From CALCHA01 sp035548175 (lineage in GTDB: Bacteria; Planctomycetota; Phycisphaerae; WQYP01), in NCBI GenBank assembly GCA_035548175.1, contig DASZTO010000015.1:7272-71271 (forward strand): a stretch of DNA of 64,000 nt, written 5' to 3'. Both the position numbers and the translations under genes were made by a program. Shown here in pieces: positions 49,815 to 58,749 of the stretch. Under the pieces are notes generated by a model that saw nothing but the letters and a program-made list of their open reading frames with translations, was not told where the DNA came from and made no database searches. Within the stretch, counting starts at the first letter, position 1, and each line of letters starts with the position of its first letter.

Positions 49815-52800
49815 ATGATCCCCGCCACCGCTCCCCCACCCGCCGCCACCAACGCCCGCGTCGACCTCGTCTACGCCGCCGCCTTCCGGCAAACCCACGA
49901 TCACCACCTCGCCGACGAAATCACCCAGGCCGTCTTCCTCATCCTCGCTCAAAAATCCGCCCATCACCGCGCCCCTCCGGAGGCCCACATGACCGGCTGG
50001 CTTCTCAACGTCACCCGCCACGTCGTGCTGCAATCCCGCCGTGCCGCCGCCCGCCGCGCCAAGCACGAATCCGCCGCCGCCGCACTGCGGCCCCTCTCCA
50101 CGAGCGCTCCCGCTCCCGAAGCCGACATCCTCGACGCCCTCGACGACGCGCTCCTCCGCCTCGCCCCCGCCGATCGCGAAGCCCTGGTCCGCCGCTACCT
50201 CTGCCAGCTTCCCGTCCGTGAGGTCGCCGCCGCTCTCTCGCTTTCCGAAAACGCCGCCAACCAGCGCCTCCTTCGCGCCCTGAAAAAGCTCCACGCGATC
50301 CTCACGCGCCGCGGCATCTCCGCCCCCGCCGCCGCGCTCACCGCCGCTCTCGCCTCCGCCGCGCTCCTCAAAGCGCCGCCCGCCACCGCCGCCGCGCTGG
50401 CCGCCGCACCCCACCCCGTCGCCGCCGCTCTTGCCCACCACACGCTCCGCCGCCTCGCCCTTGTCAAAACCAAGCTCGCCGCCGCCACTTTTCTCACGGC
50501 CTCCGCCGCCGCGGTTTCCGTGTATCCCTTCCTCCGCTCCGCCCACATCCCTCCCGCACCGCCTTCCATCGCCATCGTCGTCACCGATTCCTCCACCGGC
50601 AAACCCCTCCCCAACGTCCACGTCGATGCCCAAGGGATCGCCACTCCCTTCGCCTCCGCCACCACCGACGCCGCCGGCCGCGCCTCCCTCCCCACCGCCG
50701 ACATGTCCAACAGCGTCGACTTCACCGCCGCCGCTCCCGGCTACGTCCGCACCACTCTCTCCTGGTCGCGCCATTTCCCCAGCGATTCCATCCCCGCGCA
50801 GCTCTCCCTCCCGCTCGAACCCGCCATCACCATCAGCGGCGCCGTCGTCGACGATGCCGGCCATCCCATCCCTCACGCGCTCCTGCTGATCTCACCCCGC
50901 AAATCCTACGTCGGGGACAATTCCCCCGCCCCTGCCCGTTACGCCGCCTGGGACTGCCACATCACCGCCGACGCCAACGGCCATTGGACCTTCAACGGCG
51001 TCCCGCCCGGCGCCCCTTCCGTCGAATGCTGCGCCTTCGATCCCCATTTCGCCAACACCGGCTTGTTCTTCGGCCCCGCCCTGAAACTCCCCGACCTCAA
51101 AAATCCCATCACCCTCACCCTCCACGCCGGCGCGCCCCTGCCCATTACCGTTCTCGATCCCACCGGCAAACCCGCCGCCAATGCCACCATCGCCCTCGGC
51201 GACGCCCACGGCGCCCCCAACGCCACACCGCCTACCCCCGTCGCTCCGGATGGCCACGTCTCCGCCATGCTCCCCCGCGACACCCCGACGCACCTCTTCA
51301 TCGCCGCCCCCGGCGCCACGCCCGCGTATCTCTCGGTCACGTCGGTCGATCTCGATCCCATCACCGTCCAACTCCATCCCGCCACCACGATTGCCGGCCG
51401 TGTGCTCGATCCCGCCGGTCGCCCGATCCCCCACGCCCACATCGTCCCGCGCCAATGGAAAAACATTTCCATTCCGCCCATCGACCTGATCACCAACGAC
51501 GCCGGCGCCTTCACCTGGAAGGATGCTCCTAACGACCCCATCACTTGCGACATCGAGGCTCCCGGCTTCATGTCCCTCTCCAAAGCCCTCTCCCCCGGCG
51601 CCACCGACGTGACGATGCACCCCATGCCCCTCATCCGCGGCCAGGTCCTCGATGCCGCCACCGGAAAACCCGTCGACAACTATTACCTCGTCCCCGGCCA
51701 ATCCTCCGGCGACCAAGGCATACGCTTCAACCCCGGCGATCCAGGGTTCACCAGCCGCTGCGTCCATCTTCTCCCCGAAGGCCGCTTCGAGTTCAGCCTC
51801 ACCCAGGACGTCGACGCCGCCGTCGAAGTCCACGCCGACGATTACTTCCCCGAAGCCTCCTCCAAAATCCATCCTGACGGCGATGACCACGACCTCATCA
51901 TTCGCTTACGCAAAGGCCCGCGCATCACCGGCCAGCTCCTCGATTCCCACGGCCATCCCGCCGCCCACCTCCCCGTCCGGCTCTTCAACGACTGGTACGA
52001 ATCCTACAACGGCGAACTCCCCGACTCCGCCGACTGGCAAAAGGTTTACCCCCACCAGTTCTCCACCACCGACGCCCGGGGCCGTTTCTCCTTCCCTCCG
52101 CAATCCGCCGACTTCGTCCTTCTCGCCTCGACCGATGACGGCTTCCTCAGCGCCCGCGGAAAAAACCTCGCGCCCGTCCTCCACCTGACCCCCTGGGCCA
52201 AAATCTCCGGCCACGTCTCCATCGACGGTCGCGCCGTTCCCGCCGGCACGCCCATCTCCGGTCGCCTCTCGCAGTACCCCTGGGCCGGCGATCCCGAAAT
52301 CCCCATCTACACCCATTTCGAAACCACCACCGATGCCAACGGCAACTTCTCCTTCGACCACCTCTTCCCCGGCGATTATTCCTTCTCGCGCGGAGCCGCC
52401 CCCGACCATTCCTCCCTCGGCGGCGACACCATTTCTGTCTCCGTCGCCCCCGCGCAATCCGCCCGCGCCGACCTGACCCATTCCGTCCTCATCGCCTCCG
52501 GCCAAATCCTTCCCCCGCCCGAAGTCATCACCTCCTCCTGGCGCGGCGATACCTTCATCTCCCCTGACCGCGGCCCCTTCCCCGCCATTACCCTCCCGCC
52601 CGGCATCAAATCCCTCTCCGACAGCCAGCGTCGCGAGTGGTTCAACCAATGGAAAAAATCCCCCGAAGGCCGCCGCGCTCAGGACATGTTCGCACAGAAG
52701 TCCGACGAAGGCGGCGACATCATCAACCCCGATGGCCTCTTCCGCGCCACGCTCCCGCCGGGCCGCCACTTCCTCTCCGTCACGTTCCTGCCGCCCCTCC

Positions 52801-53405
52801 CCGACGGCCGCATCGACGTCGAGCATCCCACCACCATTGGACATTACGCCTTCGACCTCTCACGTCCCCCCAATGCCACCGGCGACGCCGAAATTTCCGT
52901 CGGTAAACTCACCCCCGCTCCCCAGGGCCTCGAACGCGTCGGCCAACTCGCCCCCGATTTCTGCTTCACCACCATCGACGGCCAAACCCACACCCTCTCC
53001 GATTTCCGTGGCAACCTCGTCTTCCTCTACTTCTGGGGCGCCTGGTGCGGCGCCTGCACCCAGAACATGCCCAACATCCAGGCCCTCCAGGCCGCCTGTG
53101 CCAACGACCCACGCTTCACGCTCATCGGCCTCAGCGTCGAAGACCAACCCGATCCCGCCCTCGCCGAAATCAAAAAGTTCTCCCTCGACCACACCCTCCA
53201 AGCCATCCTCGGCCCGCGCAACGACGCCGCCCCCGTCCTCCTCTACACCGTCCACGAATATCCCACCTACTTCCTCATCTCCCCCGACGGCCACCTCCTC
53301 GCCACCGGCAACCAACTCTTCCCCCCCGCCCCCACCCTCATCCAATCCACCCTCGCCAAAATCTCCTCCTCGACCACGTCACAATCCACGCCGCCCGCCC
53401 CATAA
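49815..53405 (+). CDS. ECF sigma factor fused to a membrane segment, extracytoplasmic repeat domains and a TlpA-like thioredoxin
   Basis: About 1196 aa in one frame. Residues 15-90 are sigma region 2 (ARVDLVYAAAFRQTHDHHLADEITQAVFLILAQKS ... GWLLNVTRHVVLQSRRAAARRAKHE), slightly short at the front; residues 105-165 are region 4 (LDALDDALLRLAPADREALVRRYL ... VREVAAALSLSENAANQRLLRALKKLHAIL). An Ala-rich linker leads to a membrane segment at 219-240 (KLAAATFLTASAAAVSVYPFL). The outside part has several carboxypeptidase-regulatory-like repeats (ITISGAVVDDAGHPIPHALLLI; IAGRVLDPAGRPIPHAHIV; RGQVLDAATGKPVDNYYLV), and a thioredoxin domain from about 1050 with FLYFWGAWCGACTQNMPNIQAL (WCGAC at 1077-1081) and PTYFLISPDGHLLATG. 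It would let envelope redox or ligand state act on a tethered sigma factor. AGGAAG precedes the ATG at 49815. No anti-sigma gene is adjacent. Confidence 0.86.
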   Translation: MIPATAPPPAATNARVDLVYAAAFRQTHDHHLADEITQAVFLILAQKSAHHRAPPEAHMTGWLLNVTRHVVLQSRRAAARRAKHESAAAALRPLSTSAPAPEADILDALDDALLRLAPADREALVRRYLCQLPVREVAAALSLSENAANQRLLRALKKLHAILTRRGISAPAAALTAALASAALLKAPPATAAALAAAPHPVAAALAHHTLRRLALVKTKLAAATFLTASAAAVSVYPFLRSAHIPPAPPSIAIVVTDSSTGKPLPNVHVDAQGIATPFASATTDAAGRASLPTADMSNSVDFTAAAPGYVRTTLSWSRHFPSDSIPAQLSLPLEPAITISGAVVDDAGHPIPHALLLISPRKSYVGDNSPAPARYAAWDCHITADANGHWTFNGVPPGAPSVECCAFDPHFANTGLFFGPALKLPDLKNPITLTLHAGAPLPITVLDPTGKPAANATIALGDAHGAPNATPPTPVAPDGHVSAMLPRDTPTHLFIAAPGATPAYLSVTSVDLDPITVQLHPATTIAGRVLDPAGRPIPHAHIVPRQWKNISIPPIDLITNDAGAFTWKDAPNDPITCDIEAPGFMSLSKALSPGATDVTMHPMPLIRGQVLDAATGKPVDNYYLVPGQSSGDQGIRFNPGDPGFTSRCVHLLPEGRFEFSLTQDVDAAVEVHADDYFPEASSKIHPDGDDHDLIIRLRKGPRITGQLLDSHGHPAAHLPVRLFNDWYESYNGELPDSADWQKVYPHQFSTTDARGRFSFPPQSADFVLLASTDDGFLSARGKNLAPVLHLTPWAKISGHVSIDGRAVPAGTPISGRLSQYPWAGDPEIPIYTHFETTTDANGNFSFDHLFPGDYSFSRGAAPDHSSLGGDTISVSVAPAQSARADLTHSVLIASGQILPPPEVITSSWRGDTFISPDRGPFPAITLPPGIKSLSDSQRREWFNQWKKSPEGRRAQDMFAQKSDEGGDIINPDGLFRATLPPGRHFLSVTFLPPLPDGRIDVEHPTTIGHYAFDLSRPPNATGDAEISVGKLTPAPQGLERVGQLAPDFCFTTIDGQTHTLSDFRGNLVFLYFWGAWCGACTQNMPNIQALQAACANDPRFTLIGLSVEDQPDPALAEIKKFSLDHTLQAILGPRNDAAPVLLYTVHEYPTYFLISPDGHLLATGNQLFPPAPTLIQSTLAKISSSTTSQSTPPAP

Positions 53406-53460
53406 ACCTACGCCTTTAGCATGGACCACTTTTCGCCGCCCTTCCCCCAAATGCGCCGAT

Positions 53461-53474
53461 GATATTACAATATC
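53461..53474 (+). promoter_or_regulatory. -10 box in a palindrome at a leaderless small membrane gene
   Basis: TACAAT (53466-53471) lies six bases before the ATG at 53478 and is embedded in the perfect inverted repeat GATATT-AC-AATATC (53461-53474). This is the same layout as at the toxin-antitoxin promoter: -10 box, palindrome and start codon overlapping. Confidence 0.5.
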
Positions 53475-53477
53475 TCT

Positions 53478-53828
53478 ATGCGACCGGCACGCTTCTTCAG
53501 ACCCCTCGGCAGGCTCCTCGGCTGCCTCTCCATCCTCGCCATCTTTGTCCTGGGCATCGCCTCCTCCTTCGCGCCCAGCCTCCGCAAAGGCGCCCCGCAT
53601 CGCCACACCTTCGCCCTCATCGCCCTCATCCTCGCCGCCGACGCACTCGCCCTCGCCATCATCGGCATCGTCAACGGCTTCCTCGATATCTCCGACCCCC
53701 AGAGCCTCCTCCCCGACACCCGCATCTCCGCCGACGACCACCCCGTCGGCTTCTCCCTCTACACCCTCCTCTTCCTCGCCTTCGCCCTCATCGCCTGCAT
53801 CTACGGCCTCTACAACCTCCTCACCTGA
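53478..53828 (+). CDS. Small membrane protein of unknown function
   Basis: A 116-residue protein with three likely transmembrane helices: LGRLLGCLSILAIFVLGIASSF, HTFALIALILAADALALAIIGIVNGFL and FSLYTLLFLAFALIACIYGLYNLL. The loop between the second and third (DISDPQSLLPDTRISADDHPVG) is polar. No family was recognised. It follows the sigma-thioredoxin fusion gene by 72 bases and has its own -10 box. A role next to the fusion protein is possible but not shown. Confidence 0.65.
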   Translation: MRPARFFRPLGRLLGCLSILAIFVLGIASSFAPSLRKGAPHRHTFALIALILAADALALAIIGIVNGFLDISDPQSLLPDTRISADDHPVGFSLYTLLFLAFALIACIYGLYNLLT

Positions 53829-53951
53829 ACGCACTCACCCGCCCGCGCCCCCGCCCCCCCCGGCACCTCCGCAAAAGTTTTCAACCCGCCTGCAAAATCG
53901 CAAGGCGTGGCGGCGCGGCGCCCTCGGTCCCCCCCCGCCGAGGAAGCGGCC

Positions 53952-54509
53952 CTATGCAAAGCGATACCGCACGCGCACGACGCCGTTTGTGAACCGGTTT
54001 TCCCCGAGCAGCACGAGATCGGCGCGCGTCGCAGCCCGCAGCGCCGCATTGCCCCCGCCGAGCACAACCGGCCAGATGTACAGCTGGCACTCGTCAACCA
54101 GCCCCGCCTCGATCGCTTGCGCCGCGAGGTGCGGACCTCCCACGATCAGGTCGCGTGGGGCCGCCGCCTTCAGAGCGCGCACTTCGCCGGAGTCGAAGCG
54201 GGTCGCCAGCCGGGTCCTCGCGGTGGACACCGCCGAGAGCGTCGTGGAGTAGACGACTTTGTCCGCCGCCTGCCAGGCGCTGGCAAACGCACGCGCAAGG
54301 TCCGACTGCGCGGCCAGGGCGGGCTGCGTTTCCCAGACCGCCATCGTGTGGTACATGCGCCGCCCGTACAGATAGGTGCCCGCCGACCGCATGAGCTCGG
54401 TGATCGATACAAACACCTCCTCGTCCGGCGGCGCCCAATCGAAGGCGCCGCGGTGGTCTTCGGTACAGCCGTCGAGAGACATATTCGATGCGTAAATCAG
54501 CTTGGCCAT
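53952..54509 (-). CDS. DHFR-fold reductase (RibD C-terminal/YwjB-type)
   Basis: About 185 aa. The fold starts AKLIYASNMSLDGCTEDHRGAFDW and includes ELMRSAGTYLYGRRMYHTMAVWE (nucleotide-binding loop), DKVVYSTTLSAVSTARTRL, PRDLIVGGPHLAAQAIEAGLVDECQLYIWPVVLGGGNA, which is the diagnostic pattern of the RibD C-terminal/DHFR-like group. It probably reduces a small substrate with NADPH; the substrate is unknown. AGGAG is well placed before the ATG at 54509. Base composition is similar to its neighbours. It stands alone between a small membrane gene and a gene-poor stretch. Confidence 0.92.
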   Translation of the reverse strand: MAKLIYASNMSLDGCTEDHRGAFDWAPPDEEVFVSITELMRSAGTYLYGRRMYHTMAVWETQPALAAQSDLARAFASAWQAADKVVYSTTLSAVSTARTRLATRFDSGEVRALKAAAPRDLIVGGPHLAAQAIEAGLVDECQLYIWPVVLGGGNAALRAATRADLVLLGENRFTNGVVRVRYRFA

Positions 54510-55131
54510 GCCGCTCCTGAGTGCGTAAAAAAGGCGCGTGATCGGGAACTTGCCCCGGGGATTTGTCCGTCCTCGGTGAGTGGGGGGCGGAGAATGAATG
54601 CCGATCTTTCAGGAGATCCGGCGCGGGGGTATGTTGCGCTGCGTACCGCGAAATCCGAGCGAAACCGGCCGCGCGATCCGCATACAGCCGCTCCTTCCAC
54701 ACCTCCGCCGTGCGCGCCACCAGGTTCCGGAACGTATCATCGTGCCGCCGTTCGGGTATGCAAAACGCCCTGATTTCCGCGAGAGACCACCGCTTCGCGC
54801 CGTAAAAAGATTTCAGATCACGACTTTCGTGTTTTTCGTGCCCTTCGTGGCTGCTTTACGTCGTCCTCCTAGTGGGGGGGCAATGTCGTCTCTCCGCGCC
54901 CCCCGTGCCCTCCGCGTTGAAAATCCCGGGGACCCTCGCCCACGCACAACGCCTCTTTGGTTGCCGCCCGGCGGCTCTACGTCGCTTCTCGCTTCCGTCC
55001 TGTCCAGATCAATCTCTCACGCACCACTGATCTTAGTACGCAACGCCAGTTTGGGCATCCCCCCCTCCCGATGGCGACGCGATTCTTTCACCGAATTCGT
55101 CGCCAGCCGGTGGCGTGCACGGCCCTGAACG
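54510..55131. other. Gene-poor stretch with a possible gene remnant and CTTTCGTG microsatellite
   Basis: About 620 bases. On the minus strand at roughly 54580-54820 an open frame without a start reads GAKRWSLAEIRAFCIPERRH ... ARTAEVWKERLYADRAAG, which looks protein-like but matches no family I know and could be a decayed gene. At 54824-54850 a CTTTCGTGTTTTTCGTGCCC-type repeat lies at its upstream edge; related repeats are at 58750-58820. The rest holds nothing convincing. Confidence 0.35.
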
Positions 55132-55473
55132 TCACGTCGCGGTTTGTGCGGTGAAATTGATCGCCCCAACCTCCCGATGCCGCCGCCGAAGAGAGTAGAG
55201 CGACGCCCAGATCAAGTAGATCAGACCGAGTAAGTGAGGAGGTAAGTGCTGCCAGAACGTTCCGAACATCGTTGGCCAGAACAAGCTCAAGCCCCACAGA
55301 ACCATCAAATTCGAGCCCGAGCCAAGACACATGAAATATACGGCCAGTCCCCGGAAGGATTCCGGTGCATATATCAACCGCCCGCCACGACTCCGCCAGT
55401 GGACAAAATCGGCCACCAGAAACGACAGCACGATCAATAGCTCTAACAAATTCACGAGGAGATCTGCAGCCAT
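55132..55473 (-). CDS. Small membrane protein of unknown function
   Basis: A 113-residue protein with three hydrophobic segments: LLVNLLELLIVLSFLVADFVHW, GLAVYFMCLGSGSNLMVLWGLSLFW and HLLGLIYLIWASLYSL. The start has GGAG before the ATG at 55473. The composition is less GC-rich than its neighbours, which may point to later acquisition. No family was recognised and no operon partner is near. Confidence 0.6.
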   Translation of the reverse strand: MAADLLVNLLELLIVLSFLVADFVHWRSRGGRLIYAPESFRGLAVYFMCLGSGSNLMVLWGLSLFWPTMFGTFWQHLPPHLLGLIYLIWASLYSLRRRHREVGAINFTAQTAT

Positions 55474-55640
55474 ATTCTCTGCTCCACTTCGGCGCCCGAT
55501 CGCATGTGTATGCTACCACTTTCTCAATGATTTCTCGACAAAAGGTACCCAGCAACCCGTCCCGTCTCCGTGCCCTCCGGTCCTCCGTGGTTTTTTCCTC
55601 GCCGCCGCTCCACCAAAGACCAGCCTGGATATCCCAGGCA

Positions 55641-56180
55641 TCAACACTCAGCCGCCCGCCCCAGCATCGCCTCAATAAACGCCCCCTTCGCCGCCGTATA
55701 CTCCTCGCGATCCGCCCCCATCGCCTGCGCCAACTCCCGCTTCTTCTCCTCATACGCCCGCGCCAACTCCCCATCCCGCCGCAAAAGATCCCGAAACAAA
55801 ATCGTCCGCCGCCACGCTTCGCTTCCCGCCACCACCAGGTGCAAATGATGCGTCCGCCGCCCCTCCGCATGCCGCATCAACCACCGCCGATCCTTCAGCA
55901 TCGCATTAAACTCCGCCGACGTCACATACCCACCCTTCCCACACAATCGCTCCACCAACACATCCGCCACCTCCATCGACGCCACCGCCCCCATCACATC
56001 CACCACCGGCTTCGCGCTCATCCCCACCACCGCCGTGCTCCCCACATGCTCCACCGCCCCCAACTCCGGACACAACCCCCTCAACCGCTCCCGCTCCACC
56101 GCAAACATCTCCGCCCACCGGCCATCGTACGCAACAATCTCCACCCGCTCCCGAATCGCCCGCTCCAACGAATCATCCAT
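55641..56180 (-). CDS. GrpB/UPF0157-family protein
   Basis: About 179 aa. The family pattern is VEIVAYDGRWAEMFAVERERLRGLC, VEHVGSTAVVGMSAKPVVDVMGAV, then RTHHLHLVVAGSEAWRRTILFRDLLRRDGELARAYEEKKRELA. The fold is that of nucleotidyltransferases, with GSTAV as the nucleotide-binding motif; some fused members make coenzyme A, but single-domain members have no proven role. GAGGAG is well placed before the ATG at 56180; an earlier ATG at 56210 is less likely. It is divergent from the second sigma fusion gene. Confidence 0.9.
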   Translation of the reverse strand: MDDSLERAIRERVEIVAYDGRWAEMFAVERERLRGLCPELGAVEHVGSTAVVGMSAKPVVDVMGAVASMEVADVLVERLCGKGGYVTSAEFNAMLKDRRWLMRHAEGRRTHHLHLVVAGSEAWRRTILFRDLLRRDGELARAYEEKKRELAQAMGADREEYTAAKGAFIEAMLGRAAEC

Positions 56181-56288
56181 CACACCACTCCTCTTTCTGG
56201 TCCGCATCATACCGACACGTTGCCGCCGTCAATTTTTTTCTGTCCTCCTCCCACCCCGACCGTCCATACTCACATAGAAAGGACGCGC

Positions 56289-58112
56289 ATGACCGACGCC
56301 GACGCCCTCCATCTCTACGCCACCCATGCCGACGCCGCCGCCCTGGCGCACCTCGTCGCCGCCCACGCCGATCTCATCTACGCAGCCGCCCTCCGCCAGG
56401 TCATCGATCCCGGCCTCGCCGAGGATGTCGCCCAGGCCGTCTTCATTCTCCTCTCCCGCCGCGCCGCCCGCATCCGCCCCCAGCATCTCGCCGGCTGGCT
56501 CGTCCGCGCCGCGCATTTTGGCAGCAAAGACGCCCTCAAACGCCGCCGCCGCCGCCAACATCACGAGGAACGCGCCATGACCCTCCGCCCCGAACTTATC
56601 GAGCCCCAGGACGCCGCCCTGCACGCCCAGGAATGGCTCGACCTCCGCCCCCACCTCGACGCCGCCCTCGCCCGCCTCCGCCCCGTGGACCGCACCGCCA
56701 TCGCCCTGCGCTACATCGAAAACCGCTCGATCAGCGACGTCGCCGCGGCGATGCACATCACCGAACCCGCCGCCGCCAAACGCATCCAGCGCGCCCTCGG
56801 CCGCCTGCGCAAACGCCTCGCCCGCTACGCTCCCTCCGCCACCGCCCTCTCCCTCGCCGCGCTCCTCACCAAACACGCCTCCGCCACCGCCCCCGCAACC
56901 CTCCTCACCACGCCCCCAAGCAGCCTTGCCACCGCCATTGCCAACAACACCGCCCACCTCCTCAAACTCGCCAAACTCAAAGGCGCTACCTTCACCACCG
57001 TCGCCGCCACCGTCGCAGCGACCCTGGCCGCAGCCTCCCTTCCTCGCGGCCAGCCTGCCGTGCGCCTCGCAGCCCGTCCGCCAGCTCGTAGCCTGACCAC
57101 CCAGCACCTTGTTCCGACCCTCTCCGGCCCTTCGCCCCTTGTCCCTGCAGCCACCGCCGCCGCGGATATCGCACAGGCTCCAGAGCCCGATCCCACTCCA
57201 TCCCTCGATAAAGCAATCCGCGCCGTCGCCCGGCAGGAACACACCCTCACCAACCTACGGGTGACCGCCGAAAGTTTCGATCAGCAATGGAACGAGCGCA
57301 CCACATCCTGGGAACCGGCAGGCGAAGCGCACCTCATCGCCATTTACCAAAACCCCGGCGATCAATGCCGCATCGAGTGCGACAAACGGCTGCTCCCGTG
57401 GGAACAGGGAAGCGAACCGTTCATCCTCACGCGCTACTCCCGCGCCTTCGATGGGCAAATCACCTCCACTCTCACCACGGAAACCGGCCCCGCCGCACAT
57501 CCCCGCGAAGTCCACGACCTGCAAACGTTCCCCGGCCGCTCGCCCGACCTCAATCTCGACGCCCGCACGACCGCCTGGAGTTTTTCAATCTTCGGCGCCC
57601 GCAAGGCCCTGCACCTCGCATCCTCTCCCTCCGACCAGGCCTTCAGCGACTTCCTAGCCGCCATCTCCACCCGCCCCGGCTTCCGCACCGCCGTCATCGG
57701 ACCTCCGGGCGCGCCACTGCTCGAAGTGGCCACCGACGAAGATTCCCAGGCCAGCATCCCCATCCGATCCAAGTGGGTCTATGTTCTCGACCCCCAGCAC
57801 GCCTACGCCATTTGCGAATTCAAATACTATTCCTTCGGCCCCATCTCCCAGCCCCTCCCGCCTGAGGAGGAATCTCCCTCGCGTCTCGCACAAGCTTGGC
57901 AGGTAACCGATTTCCTTCAACCACTTCCCGGCCTCTTCTACCCGCGCACTGTTGCTTCCCAGCAATTCTCCCTCCGAATCAACCAGCCCCCACTCCTCAT
58001 CCACCGTTCCCAAACAACCATCACTTCTTCAGCATGCAACCTCCCGGCACCCGCGCCGGACATTTTCCACGCCGATATGCCAGCCCCGATCCTCACTTCT
58101 CCATCCCCTTAA
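56289..58112 (+). CDS. ECF sigma factor with membrane segment and extracytoplasmic C-terminal domain
   Basis: About 607 aa. Residues 1-90 are a complete sigma region 2 (LHLYATHADAAALAHLVAAHADLIYAAALRQVIDPGLAEDVAQAVFILLSRRAA ... GWLVRAAHFGSKDALKRRRR), and 115-180 region 4 (LDLRPHLDAALARLRPVDRTAIALRYIENRSISDVAAAMHITEPAAAKRIQRALGRLRKRL). A linker with a hydrophobic segment near 230-250 (TFTTVAATVAATLAAASL) leads to an outside domain of about 330 residues: KAIRAVARQEHTLTNLRVTAESFDQQWNERTTSWEPAGEAHLI and IYQNPGDQCRIECDKRLLPWEQG, beta-rich and somewhat like LolA/LolB or outer-membrane lipoprotein-sorting domains, though not surely. AAAGGA precedes the ATG at 56289. No anti-sigma gene lies nearby. 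The layout parallels the gene at 49815. Confidence 0.85.
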   Translation: MTDADALHLYATHADAAALAHLVAAHADLIYAAALRQVIDPGLAEDVAQAVFILLSRRAARIRPQHLAGWLVRAAHFGSKDALKRRRRRQHHEERAMTLRPELIEPQDAALHAQEWLDLRPHLDAALARLRPVDRTAIALRYIENRSISDVAAAMHITEPAAAKRIQRALGRLRKRLARYAPSATALSLAALLTKHASATAPATLLTTPPSSLATAIANNTAHLLKLAKLKGATFTTVAATVAATLAAASLPRGQPAVRLAARPPARSLTTQHLVPTLSGPSPLVPAATAAADIAQAPEPDPTPSLDKAIRAVARQEHTLTNLRVTAESFDQQWNERTTSWEPAGEAHLIAIYQNPGDQCRIECDKRLLPWEQGSEPFILTRYSRAFDGQITSTLTTETGPAAHPREVHDLQTFPGRSPDLNLDARTTAWSFSIFGARKALHLASSPSDQAFSDFLAAISTRPGFRTAVIGPPGAPLLEVATDEDSQASIPIRSKWVYVLDPQHAYAICEFKYYSFGPISQPLPPEEESPSRLAQAWQVTDFLQPLPGLFYPRTVASQQFSLRINQPPLLIHRSQTTITSSACNLPAPAPDIFHADMPAPILTSPSP

Positions 58113-58152
58113 TTCTGTCCCCCGCCCGACCAACTCCATGACGCTCCCGCCC

Positions 58153-58581
58153 TCACATCTCCGCCACCTCCCCGCGCTCATCCCAAATCTCCCCCTTCTC
58201 CACCCACACCAGCATCGTCAACGCATACCCATGAAACCCATAATGCGGCCCCATCCCCGCCACCCGCTCCTCAATGCAATCCACATTCACCTGCACCATC
58301 TCCCCCGGCAACAACTCCTCCTCCCCGCGCCGCGAAAACCCCGCCAGCGTCTCCATCTCCCGCGCCAGCTCCTTCCTCACCCACCCCTCCGCCACCCACA
58401 CCGCCATCCCCGCCGGCCGCGCCTCATCCATCGTCACGTCCAACTCCCGATACTTCGGCAACAACCGCACAAAACCCCCCCCGCCCGCCCGCTCCAAAAT
58501 CTCCCCCACCCGCCGCAACTCCTCCTCCGTCGCCCCCTTCCGCCTCCAACTCGGCCACATCTCAAACCCATCAAACTTCAT
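58153..58581 (-). CDS. Hypothetical protein
   Basis: About 142 aa starting MKFDGFEMWPSWRRKGATEEELRRVGEILERAG at the ATG at 58581, which has GGAGGG four bases upstream. Further motifs are RLLPKYRELDVTMDEARPAG, MAVWVAEGWVRKELAREMETLAG, LLPGEMVQVNVDCIEER and GPHYGFHGYALTMLVWVEKGE. It has alternating strands and helices and no signal peptide, so it is probably cytoplasmic. No family was recognised; an earlier ATG at 58614 is possible. It converges with the second sigma fusion gene, leaving 40 bases between. Confidence 0.65.
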   Translation of the reverse strand: MKFDGFEMWPSWRRKGATEEELRRVGEILERAGGGGFVRLLPKYRELDVTMDEARPAGMAVWVAEGWVRKELAREMETLAGFSRRGEEELLPGEMVQVNVDCIEERVAGMGPHYGFHGYALTMLVWVEKGEIWDERGEVAEM

Positions 58582-58749
58582 ACAACCCTCCAGCATCCCC
58601 GACACCTTTCCCACAACGCCAAAACCTCCCTCTCAATTCGTATGACTATCCCGAAACGTCTTCCCGTGCCGGCAAGATTTTCCCGCCCCAATCCCAATCA
58701 TCCGCGTCCATCGGCGGCCACTTCCCGTATCACCCAATCCCACCAGTCC

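Noticed and set aside
53459..54252. Plus-strand frames running from the small membrane gene across the DHFR gene
   Set aside because: They give Pro/Ser/Arg-rich products antisense to a convincing reductase gene.
55365..56288. An N-terminal extension of the second sigma fusion
   Set aside because: The upstream part is antisense to the GrpB gene and Arg/Pro-rich; AAAGGA and the usual sigma start support the ATG at 56289.
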